Assembly (NCBI GenBank): GCA_947630725.1
Contig: CANRIS010000004.1
Location: 1 to 64,000 of the forward strand
Length of the DNA: 64,000 nucleotides
Source: an uncultured Clostridia bacterium
GTDB lineage: Bacteria > Bacillota > Clostridia > Lachnospirales > CAG-274
Direction of reading: 5' to 3'
Numbering within the stretch: the first letter of the stretch is position 1; the number at the start of each line of letters is the position of its first letter. Positions 53,547-62,800 of this stretch are shown piece by piece. Position numbers and translations under genes: made by a program. Below the pieces are notes generated by a model. That model was not told the origin of the DNA and searched no databases. It saw only the letters and a list, made by a program, of their open reading frames with translations.

Positions 53547-54248
53547 ATGAAAAAAAGAATAATTCTCAAGCTGAGCGGAGAGGCTCTTGCAGGAGATAAG
53601 GGCATGGGTTTTGACGAGACCGCATCCGAAAAAACCGTTCTTCAGATAAAGACTCTTGCGGATAAGGGTATCGAAACGGCTCTTGTTGTGGGAGGCGGCA
53701 ACTGGTGGAGAGGAAGAAGCTCCGATTCAAAAATGGACAGGACAAAGGCCGACTCCATAGGAATGCTCGCAACTGTTATGAACGCCATATATCTTGCGGA
53801 CTGTTTCAGACAAAAGGGCATAAGGGCAAGAGTTATGACACCCATAACGATAGGTTCTATGACGGAGGTCTTTTCAAAGGACAAGGCGGTTCGGTGCCTT
53901 GAAAAAGGGGAGATCATCATATTTGCCGCAGGCATAGGACATCCGTTCTTTTCTACCGATACGGTGACGGCTCTCAGAGCCTGCGAGCTTGACGCAGATG
54001 TTATACTCTATGCAAAAAGCGTGGACGGAGTATATACCGCCGATCCCTCAAAGGATCCCATGGCAGTCAGGATAGACGAGATACCCTGCCGTGAGATAGT
54101 TGAAAGAAATCTGGGGGTTATAGATATTGCGGCGGCAAACCTGTGCGCAGAGCATAAAATACCCCTTGTTATATTCGCTATGTCGGAGGACGGGGCTATA
54201 CTTAAAGCCGCCATGGGCGAAAAGGTGGGCACTAAGGTTACGGTATAA
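53547..54248 (+). CDS. pyrH: UMP kinase
   Basis: A 233-residue amino-acid-kinase-fold UMP kinase. LKLSGEALAGDKGMGFD opens it, VVGGGNWWRGR is the glycine-rich phosphate site, and DADVILYAKSVDGVYTADP is the nucleotide region. ATG 53547 with GAGGTGAGGGCT before it is preferred to the GTG nine bases earlier. tsf, its usual upstream neighbour, is absent. Confidence 0.93.
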   Translation: MKKRIILKLSGEALAGDKGMGFDETASEKTVLQIKTLADKGIETALVVGGGNWWRGRSSDSKMDRTKADSIGMLATVMNAIYLADCFRQKGIRARVMTPITIGSMTEVFSKDKAVRCLEKGEIIIFAAGIGHPFFSTDTVTALRACELDADVILYAKSVDGVYTADPSKDPMAVRIDEIPCREIVERNLGVIDIAAANLCAEHKIPLVIFAMSEDGAILKAAMGEKVGTKVTV

Positions 54249-54308
54249 AACACGAACGTAAATATAAATTCAAATACAAAAGTTAAATACAAAAGGAGGA
54301 TTACTACA

Positions 54309-54863
54309 ATGTCTGAAAAAACAAAGGTCTATGAAGAAAAAATGACAAAAACCTGCGCAAGCCTTTCGAGCGATTTTGACACCATAAGAGCAGGCAGGGC
54401 AAACCCCAGAGTTCTGGACAGAATAACGGCAGAGTGCTACGGTACGACAATGCCCCTTAATCAGCTCGGCAACATAACCACCCCCGAAGCGAGGATAATA
54501 CAGATAGCCCCCTATGATTCTTCCACCATAAAGGCTATCACAAAGGCCATAGCAGGCTCCGACCTCGGCATAAACCCCAACAGTGACGGAAAAGTTATAA
54601 GACTTATTTTTCCCGAGCTTTCGGAGGAAAGACGTAAGGAGCTTTCAAAAGACATAAAGAAGAGAGGCGAAAAGGCCAAGGTAGCTGTCAGAAACATAAG
54701 ACGTGACGCCATGGACGTTTTTAAAAAGCAGAGCAAAAAAAGCGAGATCACAGAGGACGACCTTAAGGATCTCGAAAAGGAAATACAGAAGCTCACCGAT
54801 AAATATATAGGCAGCATAGACGACATAGTTGAAAAAAAGAACAAAGAAATTATGGCGATCTGA
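54309..54863 (+). CDS. frr: Ribosome recycling factor
   Basis: A 184-residue factor that splits post-termination ribosomes with EF-G. IRAGRANPRVLDRITAECYGTTMPLNQLGNITTPEARIIQIAPYD and LTEERRKEL-like PELSEERRKELSKDIKKRGEKAKVAVRNIRRDA are typical. AAAAGGAGGATTACTACA precedes the ATG. Confidence 0.95.
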   Translation: MSEKTKVYEEKMTKTCASLSSDFDTIRAGRANPRVLDRITAECYGTTMPLNQLGNITTPEARIIQIAPYDSSTIKAITKAIAGSDLGINPNSDGKVIRLIFPELSEERRKELSKDIKKRGEKAKVAVRNIRRDAMDVFKKQSKKSEITEDDLKDLEKEIQKLTDKYIGSIDDIVEKKNKEIMAI

Positions 54864-54952
54864 GAGACTTATCAAGCGAGGCAGGATTCACCTGCCTTCT
54901 TTGAGTGCTGTTAATTCTATAATAATGTAAGGCGACCGAAGGGGTGAAAAAA

Positions 54953-55663
54953 ATGAACTTGCCACAGCATATTGCGGTAATAATGGACGGAAACGGAAGA
55001 TGGGCAAAAAAAAGACTTATGCCCAGAATGATGGGACACAGAAAAGGCTCCGAAAATCTCAAAAAGCTTATAAATGACTGTGACAGGCTGGGACTTGAAC
55101 ATATAACCTTTTATGCTTTTTCTACCGAAAACTGGAAGAGATCCCAAGAGGAAGTCAAAAACCTTATGGATCTATTGAGGGAATATCTCAACGACCACAT
55201 CAAGAACGAAAAGGACAACAATTTCAAAATAGATTTTATAGGCGATATGTCGAGACTCGATGAGGACATAAGAGAAAAAATGATCATCGTGCGGCAGCTC
55301 TATTCAACTCACAAGGGCATATTCGTACACATCGCCATGAACTACGGCAGCAGGGACGAAATAAGACGCGCTGTTGTAGATATAGCCAACGAAATAAAGT
55401 CCGGCGAGCTGGAACCCGACGACATAACCGAGGAGCTTATATCACAGCACCTCGACACAAAAAATTATCCCGACCCCGAGCTTCTCATAAGGACAAGCGG
55501 CGAAATGAGGCTTTCTAACTTTCTTATGTGGCAGCTTGCATATTCCGAATTTTATTTTTCGGACAAGCTGTGGCCTGATTTCAGAGTGGATGATCTCATA
55601 GAGGCTGTAAACGAATATAACAGCCGTGACAGACGTTTCGGAGGAAGAAACGAGGTGAATTGA
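54953..55663 (+). CDS. uppS: Undecaprenyl diphosphate synthase
   Basis: A 236-residue cis-prenyltransferase that makes the lipid carrier for wall and surface glycans. HIAVIMDGNGRWAKKR holds the catalytic Asp, GHRKGSENLKK and YAFSTENWKR follow, and PDPELLIRTSGEMRLSNFLMWQLAYSEFYFSDKLWPDF is the C-terminal signature. ATG 54953 (GAAGGGGTG six bases before) is preferred to GTG 54944. Confidence 0.94.
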   Translation: MNLPQHIAVIMDGNGRWAKKRLMPRMMGHRKGSENLKKLINDCDRLGLEHITFYAFSTENWKRSQEEVKNLMDLLREYLNDHIKNEKDNNFKIDFIGDMSRLDEDIREKMIIVRQLYSTHKGIFVHIAMNYGSRDEIRRAVVDIANEIKSGELEPDDITEELISQHLDTKNYPDPELLIRTSGEMRLSNFLMWQLAYSEFYFSDKLWPDFRVDDLIEAVNEYNSRDRRFGGRNEVN

Positions 55664-55664
55664 T

Positions 55665-56468
55665 ATGCTCACAAGAATAATAACGGCCGTTGTGGGTCTG
55701 CCGATACTTATTTTTATAATTTATATAGGCGGACTTCCTCTGAAGCTTGCCGTGGCTGCTGTGAGCCTTGTGGGAATGTATGAATTTTACAGGGCTATGA
55801 GCAAAAAAATAAAACCCATTCACGTTATGGGTTTTCTTATGGAGCTTATACTCCTGCTGATAATATATACCAACATACCCAAGGTAATGACCTACAGCAT
55901 ATGCCTTATGGCTCTTGTGCTGGTGCTGCTTTTTATAGTGATAGGCCACAAGGACTATAACGTATACGATGTGCTTATAACGGTATTCGGCTTTTTGTAT
56001 GTGGGAGCCATGCTTGCGTCCATATCGGTCATAAGAGACTATCCCAGAGGAATGTTTTTTGTATGGCTTGTGTTTATTTTTTCGTTTGCAAGCGATACGG
56101 GGGCTTATTTTGTAGGCACCTGCTTTGGCAGACACAAGCTCACTCCCGAGCTTAGCCCCAAAAAATCGGTCGAAGGCGCTATAGGCGGACTTTTTTCTTC
56201 GGCTGTACTTTCGGCTTTGTATACATATATATACATAAGATCCGCGGGAATGACCGCCCTTATGTTTATTTTGGGACTGATAGGCTCGTTTTTTGCCCAA
56301 AGCGGCGACCTTGCGGCATCGAGTATAAAAAGAAATGTGGGCATAAAGGACTATGGAAAGATATTCCCGGGTCACGGCGGTGTTCTTGACAGATTCGACA
56401 GCGTGCTTTTTACGGCTCCGTTTGTGCTTTTCTGTCAGGTCATCGTAAAGGGCATACACCTGTTCTGA
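55665..56468 (+). CDS. cdsA: Phosphatidate cytidylyltransferase
   Basis: A 267-residue membrane enzyme making CDP-diacylglycerol. About seven to eight helices are visible, and SASDTGAYFVG-like FASDTGAYFVGTCFGRHKLTPELSPKKSVEGAIGG and GDLAASSIKRNVGIKDYGKIFPGHGGVLDRFDS carry the active-site Asp pairs. ATG comes one base after uppS ends, with ACGAGGTGAATTGAT before it. Confidence 0.94.
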   Translation: MLTRIITAVVGLPILIFIIYIGGLPLKLAVAAVSLVGMYEFYRAMSKKIKPIHVMGFLMELILLLIIYTNIPKVMTYSICLMALVLVLLFIVIGHKDYNVYDVLITVFGFLYVGAMLASISVIRDYPRGMFFVWLVFIFSFASDTGAYFVGTCFGRHKLTPELSPKKSVEGAIGGLFSSAVLSALYTYIYIRSAGMTALMFILGLIGSFFAQSGDLAASSIKRNVGIKDYGKIFPGHGGVLDRFDSVLFTAPFVLFCQVIVKGIHLF

Positions 56469-56578
56469 CACCGCAGGCATATCACAAAACAACTTAAACG
56501 TCACCGACAAAAGCCTTGCTCTTTGGTATGCGGGGCTTTGGCATATGTATAAATATAATGAAACAGAGGTAATTCAAA

Positions 56579-57721
56579 ATGACTGAAAAGCTGGTTATTC
56601 TCGGCTCTACAGGCTCGATAGGCACACAGGGGCTTGAGGTATGCGACAATATAGGCAGCATTGAAATAACTGCTCTGTCCGCAAACAGAAACATAAAGCT
56701 TCTGGAAGAGCAGATAAGAAAATACAAGCCCCGTATAGCGGCTGTTATGGACGAGGAAAAGGCTGCTGTCCTCAAAAAAAACATCGAGGACACCGATACA
56801 AAAATACTTGCGGGCGAGGACGGGCTTTTGGAGGCTGCGTCCTGCGGCGAGGCTGATACCGTACTCAACGCCCTTGTGGGCAACGTGGGTCTGCGTCCTA
56901 CCGTCTGCGCCATAAACGCAAAAAAAACCCTTGCTCTCGCCAATAAGGAAACACTTGTAACGGCAGGGGAGCTTGTTATGAATCTGGCTAAGGAAAAAAA
57001 CGTCAATATTTATCCCGTAGACAGCGAACACTCGGCGATATTTCAGTGTTTGCAGGGAAACAGCGGAAATAAAATAAAAAAAATACACCTTACGGCATCG
57101 GGAGGCCCTTTCAGAGGCTATAAGAGCTTAAAGCATGTCACAAAGGAGCAGGCGCTGCACCACCCCAACTGGGAGATGGGCAAAAAAATCACAATTGACT
57201 CTGCCACGATGATGAACAAGGGGCTCGAGGTTATCGAGGCGAAATGGCTCTTCGGAGTGGACGTGTCACAGATAAATGTTGTGGTACATCCTCAGAGCAT
57301 AATACATTCGATGGTGGAGTTTGAGGATTCCGCTATTCTGGCTCAGCTCGGCGAACCCGATATGAGACTGCCCATTTCTTATGCGCTCACTTATCCTAAG
57401 AGAGTCCGAAACGATTTTCCGAAGGTGGATTTTTTCAAGACAGGCACGCTGACATTTGAAAAGCCCGATTTAGAGGTATTCAAGTGTCTCAAACTGGCTC
57501 TTATGGCTATCGGAACGGGCGGAACCATGCCCTGCGTCCTCAATGCAGCCAACGAAGTGGCAGTAGCGGAATTTCTGGCAGGCAGGATAGAGTTTTATCA
57601 GATAGGCGAGCTTATAGAAAAAGTCACATCGGCATATAATGTAAAATATAACTACGATCTTTCCGATGTTTTCGAGGCCGACAGATGGGCGAGAGAATAT
57701 GCGGAAAATGCTGAGGTGTAA
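56579..57721 (+). CDS. dxr: 1-deoxy-D-xylulose 5-phosphate reductoisomerase
   Basis: A 380-residue NADPH enzyme of the MEP isoprenoid route. LGSTGSIGTQGLEV binds NADPH, ALANKETLVTAGEL and DSEHSAIFQCLQG hold metal ligands, LTASGGPFRG is the fosmidomycin loop, and ATMMNKGLEVIEAKWLF follows. CAGAGGTAATTCAAA precedes the ATG. Confidence 0.95.
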   Translation: MTEKLVILGSTGSIGTQGLEVCDNIGSIEITALSANRNIKLLEEQIRKYKPRIAAVMDEEKAAVLKKNIEDTDTKILAGEDGLLEAASCGEADTVLNALVGNVGLRPTVCAINAKKTLALANKETLVTAGELVMNLAKEKNVNIYPVDSEHSAIFQCLQGNSGNKIKKIHLTASGGPFRGYKSLKHVTKEQALHHPNWEMGKKITIDSATMMNKGLEVIEAKWLFGVDVSQINVVVHPQSIIHSMVEFEDSAILAQLGEPDMRLPISYALTYPKRVRNDFPKVDFFKTGTLTFEKPDLEVFKCLKLALMAIGTGGTMPCVLNAANEVAVAEFLAGRIEFYQIGELIEKVTSAYNVKYNYDLSDVFEADRWAREYAENAEV

Positions 57722-57727
57722 ATATAA

Positions 57728-58801
57728 ATGGGCATAGTTATTACTCTGATAATATTCTGCATAATCGTTATCATTCACGAGGAAGGACATTTTTTTGCCG
57801 CAAGGCTTTCGGGCGTAACCGTTGAGGAATTTGCCATAGGTATGGGACCCGTGGCTTTTTCGTTCAGAAGGGGCGGCATTCTTTATTCGGTGAGATGGCT
57901 GCCTGTAGGCGGATTTTGTCGTATGGCGGACACCTCCGACAAAAAAACCGATAAGGTTGGCTTTAACGATGTCAGCGCCCTCAGAAGGATATTTATATGT
58001 ATAGCGGGGCCTTTTATGAATTTCGTTCTGGCGGTGGCTATACTGGGCTTTATAAATTTCGGCTGCGGTCATTCGACAGTTGTGGTTGACGAGCTTTCGC
58101 AGGGCTATCCTGCGGCGGAGGCAGGCATAGAGCCGGGCGACAGAATCTATTCCATAAACGGCGAAAAAATACACATATATTCGGATCTGTCATACTATAT
58201 GAGCATTCAGACGGGAGAAAAACTGACCTGTTCGGTCATAAGGGACGGAAAAAAGCTGGACTTTGTTTTCAGCCCCAAGGCAGACGAAAACGGAGTTTAT
58301 AAGCTTGGCATAATCAACAGATATAAAAGCGGCTTTCTTATGCGGGAGGCAACCGAGTACAAAACAAATATAGCCGAGGCCTTTTATTGCGGATTTTATG
58401 ATATGCTTTTTCTTGTGAAAATCACCGTAAAGGGACTTCTTCAGCTTGTTACGGCGAGCATTTCTCTTGACGATGTGGCAGGTCCCATAGGTCTTTCGGC
58501 TGTTGTTAGCGATGTATATACACAAAGTATGGAAACACCGGGAATGCTTTTCCGCATACTTATGGTAGTTATAAATATGCTGAATATAACCGCTCTTTTA
58601 AGCGCAAATTTAGGCGTTATAAACCTTCTGCCCATACCTGCCCTTGACGGGGGAAAAATATTTTTGTATATTATAGAGCTTTTGAGAAAAAAGCCCATTC
58701 CTCCCGAAAAGGAGGGCTTTATAAATCTCATAGGCTTTGCGCTCATTATGGGTCTGGGTATAGTTGTGGCTTTTCATGATGTATTCAGACTGTTTTCATA
58801 G
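57728..58801 (+). CDS. rseP: Site-2 protease RseP
   Basis: A 357-residue intramembrane zinc protease. IVIIHEEGHFFAARL (HExxH) in the first helix and NLLPIPALDGGKIF in the third hold the active site, with one PDZ domain between (about residues 120-190, ELSQGYPAAEAGIEPGDRIYSINGEK). It cleaves anti-sigma factors and signal-peptide remnants. It starts six bases after dxr. Confidence 0.93.
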   Translation: MGIVITLIIFCIIVIIHEEGHFFAARLSGVTVEEFAIGMGPVAFSFRRGGILYSVRWLPVGGFCRMADTSDKKTDKVGFNDVSALRRIFICIAGPFMNFVLAVAILGFINFGCGHSTVVVDELSQGYPAAEAGIEPGDRIYSINGEKIHIYSDLSYYMSIQTGEKLTCSVIRDGKKLDFVFSPKADENGVYKLGIINRYKSGFLMREATEYKTNIAEAFYCGFYDMLFLVKITVKGLLQLVTASISLDDVAGPIGLSAVVSDVYTQSMETPGMLFRILMVVINMLNITALLSANLGVINLLPIPALDGGKIFLYIIELLRKKPIPPEKEGFINLIGFALIMGLGIVVAFHDVFRLFS

Positions 58802-58822
58802 AAGATAGAAAGGGGATACTAT

Positions 58823-59875
58823 ATGTACGGAAGAAAAAAGACAAGAGTTATCGACATAGGCGGAGTAAAAATAGGCGGCGACAACCCCATAGCCATTCAG
58901 TCCATGTGCAACACCGACACAAGAGACGCCGCATCAACCATAAAACAAATAAACAGCCTTGAGGCGGCAGGCTGCGAGATCGCAAGAGTGGCGGTTCCCG
59001 ATGAGGAGGCGGCAGAGGCTCTTAAAGAGATCATAAGAAAAATAAACATTCCTCTTGTGGCGGACATTCATTTCGACTACAGACTTGCTCTCGCCGCCAT
59101 AGACGCAGGAGTTGACAAGCTCAGGATAAACCCCGGAAACATAGGCTCCGAGGACAGAGTGAAGGCCGTTGTGGATAAAGCCAAGGAAAGAAAAATCCCC
59201 ATAAGGATAGGGGTCAACTCAGGCTCTCTCGAAAAATCCATACTCGAAAAGTACGGAAGAGTCACCTCCGAGGGGCTTGTCGAAAGTGCCCTCAAACATA
59301 CGGCTATACTTGAAAAATATGATTTTTATGATACCGTAATTTCTATAAAGGCATCGAGCGTGCCAAAGTCCCTTGATACATATACGCTGCTTTCGGAAAA
59401 GGTGGACTATCCCCTCCACGTTGGCATAACCGAGGCAGGCACGGTCTATTCGGGCACAATAAAGTCGGCTGTCGGCATAGGCGCAATTCTGTCAAGGGGA
59501 ATAGGCGACACCATAAGAGTATCCCTTACGGGTGATCCCGTTGAGGAGGTCAGAGCGGCAAAGAAAATACTCAAATCAATGGAGCTGCGCCGTTTCGGCG
59601 TGGAGTTTGTGAGCTGCCCCACCTGCGGAAGAACATCTGTGGATCTCATAAAAATTGCGGGTCTTGTGGAAGAAAGATGCAAAAATATACAAAAGGACAT
59701 AAAAGTAGCCGTTATGGGCTGCGCAGTAAACGGCCCCGGCGAGGCAAGAGAAGCCGACATAGGCATAGCAGGCGGCAAAAAAAGCGGACTTATATTCAAA
59801 AAAGGGCAGATCCTCAGATCTGTACCCGAGGACAGGCTTGTTGACGAGCTTATGAAGGAGATAGACAAGCTGTAA
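58823..59875 (+). CDS. ispG: 4-hydroxy-3-methylbut-2-enyl-diphosphate synthase
   Basis: A 350-residue iron-sulphur enzyme, penultimate in the MEP route. [14 protein letters not shown] opens the barrel; [13 protein letters not shown] and [14 protein letters not shown] supply the cluster Cys residues. AAGGGGATACTAT precedes the ATG. It is between rseP and polC, a normal Clostridia order. Confidence 0.95.
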   Translation: MYGRKKTRVIDIGGVKIGGDNPIAIQSMCNTDTRDAASTIKQINSLEAAGCEIARVAVPDEEAAEALKEIIRKINIPLVADIHFDYRLALAAIDAGVDKLRINPGNIGSEDRVKAVVDKAKERKIPIRIGVNSGSLEKSILEKYGRVTSEGLVESALKHTAILEKYDFYDTVISIKASSVPKSLDTYTLLSEKVDYPLHVGITEAGTVYSGTIKSAVGIGAILSRGIGDTIRVSLTGDPVEEVRAAKKILKSMELRRFGVEFVSCPTCGRTSVDLIKIAGLVEERCKNIQKDIKVAVMGCAVNGPGEAREADIGIAGGKKSGLIFKKGQILRSVPEDRLVDELMKEIDKL

Positions 59876-59886
59876 GGAATGATTTT

Positions 59887-62800
59887 ATGGAAAGTAGAAA
59901 TTTTACAAAGGTTTTCGGCTCTCTCGAAATGCCTTCGGCGGTCAGAACGGGACTAAGATCTCTCGATGTTGAGGGAGTAAGCATAAACAGAAGCGTACCC
60001 TCAATAGAAATATGTCTTAAGGGCAGCCACATAGTCAATGAAAGTCATATAGACAAATTCAGACAGTGTCTGCTCAGAAGTCTCGGCTATGTCAAAAAAG
60101 CCGATATAAAAATCAAATACGACATAAAGGACGATGTTTCTGTTATACTCAACAGCTATTTCGGAAACATTCTTTCGGCTGTGGAAAACGAAAACAGATT
60201 CTGCCGTTTTGCCCTCGAAAAAAGCAAGCCCGAAATAAAGGAAAACAAAATTGTATTTGAGCTTGGCTGCGTGGGAGCATTTCTTCTCTATAAAAACAAA
60301 ACCGACAGGGTAATAAAAGAGCTGCTGAGAGATCGTTTCGGACTGGAATATGATATTGAATTTAAGGATTCAAAGGCTCCCTTAAAGATAGTCCGCAGAG
60401 AGGAAACCCGTACGGAGCGCTCCTCTGAGGATATGTATACGGACGAATACAGCGGCAGAGTACCGACCGAAAAAAGAACGGAAAACAGGACTGTCGCAAG
60501 CCCGAAACCCGAATATAAAAAAATGCCGAGATTTTCTTCAAGGGTTACAGAAATCACAGAGGAGCCCATACCCATAAGGGGAAACATAATTGACGGAAAA
60601 GAGGTCGTTTTTGCAGGCAGGATCATAAAAACAGAAATAACCGAAACAAGAAAGAAAAAATATATCGTCAAAATGGATATAACGGATGACACCTATTCTG
60701 TCACGGTAAAATTCTTTACGGATCCCGAAGAATATGAAGACAGCTACAGGGATATTGTGGAGTATGACAAAAGCGCTTTTGAAAAAAAGAAGCTAAAATA
60801 TGTTATTGTCAAAGGCGTTATAGGCTATGACAGCTTTGCAGACGAGCTTATACTCAATATGAAGGCAGTCTCAAAGGGGCAGCCCCCGAAGCTTATGAGG
60901 GCGGACAACGCCGAAAAAAAGAGGGTGGAGCTGCACCTCCATACAAACTTAAGCGAAATGGACGGGGTTTCGTCTTTCAGCTCATATGTCCAAAGAGCCG
61001 CCGAGTGGGGTCACAGAGCCATAGCCCTCACCGATCACGGAGTGGTGCAGGCATATCCCGAGGCTATGTCTGTGTCAAAGGAATATGGCGTAAAGGTTCT
61101 CTATGGCTGCGAAGCCTATCTTATGAACGACATCGACTTTATCTGTCAGGGCAGCGCAGACAGGAGCTTTTCGGACGAGTTTGTTGTGTTTGACATAGAG
61201 ACCACAGGCCTTAAAAAGGAAACCGACAAAATTATCGAAATAGGCGCAGTCAAGCTTAAAAACGGCCAAAAGACAGACGAGTTCAGCGCTCTCATAAATC
61301 CGGGGCGAAGGCTCACCGAAGAAATAACAAAGCTGACGGGCATAACCGATGAGGACCTTGCGGACAAGCCATCCGAGGACGTTGTTGTCCCTCAGTTTAT
61401 TGATTTCTGCAGGGACGCAGTTATTGTGGGACACAACGTGGGCTTTGACATCGGCTTTATACGAAAGTTTGCCGTTGAACACGGCATTTTTCTCGACAAT
61501 ACAGTCATTGACACCATGGGGCTTTCTCAGCTCCTTTTCGGAAAGCTTAAAAACCATAAGCTTGACACAGTGTGCAGTCATCTGGGAGTGAGTCTCCACA
61601 ATCACCACAGAGCCGTTGACGATGCCACGGCTACCGCAGGCATATTTTCCGAAATGACGAAGCTGCTTGAAAAAAGGGGCGTTTCATCCGTAAAGGACAT
61701 AAATGCCTACGCCCTTGAAAATATGGAAAAAAACAATATAAACGGCTATTATCACGCCATTATACTTGTCAGTGAGCAGCAGGGAATCAGAAACCTCTAT
61801 GAGCTTATTTCCGATGCTCACCTCAAATACTTCAAGCGCCGCCCCAGAATACCCAAAAGCGAGCTTATAAGGCTGCGTGACGGGCTTATCGTAGGTTCTG
61901 CCTGCGAAGCGGGAGAGCTTTTTACCGCCCTTTATGAGGACGCACCCGAAAGCAGGATAAAGGAGCTTGTGGATTTTTATGACTATCTTGAGATACAGCC
62001 TATCGACAACAACGAATTTATGATAGACAACAAGTCAAAAAGCGGAAAAGCTGTCCGTGACAGAGAAAAGCTTATCGAAATAAACAAAAGGATAACGGCT
62101 CTCGGCGAAAAATACAACAAGCCCGTTGCGGCCACCTGCGACTGCCATTTTCTTGACCCCGAGGACGAGCTTTACAGAAGAATAATAATGGTAGGCAGCG
62201 GCTTTGAAGGTGCCGAAAAACAGCCTCCGCTTTTTTACAGAACGACAGAAGAAATGCTGGAAGAATTTGATTATCTCGGCAAGGAAAAGGCCTATGAGGT
62301 GGTCGTTGAAAACACCAACAAAATAGCCGATATGATAGGCGACATACTGCCCATACCCAATGGCACATATGCTCCCCATATAGAGGGAGCGGACGAACAG
62401 CTCAGGGACATATGCTACAAAAAGGCTCACGAAATATACGGAGACAAGCTGCCCGATGTCGTTAAGGACAGGCTCGAAACAGAGCTTTCCTCCATAATTT
62501 CCAACGGATACGGCGTATTGTATGTAATTGCCCAGAGGCTTGTGTGGAATTCAAACGAAAACGGCTATCCCGTAGGCTCCAGAGGCTCGGTAGGCTCCTC
62601 CTTTGCGGCCACTATGGCTGGCATAACCGAGGTAAACCCCCTCGAACCCCACTATTATTGCCCGAAGTGCCGCTATTCGGACTTTGACTCCGACATAGTG
62701 AAAAAAATGGCAGGCACAAGCGGCTTTGATCTGCCCGACAGAAAATGTCCCGTTTGCAATACGGAGCTTATAAAAGAGGGACAGGCAATACCTTTTCAGA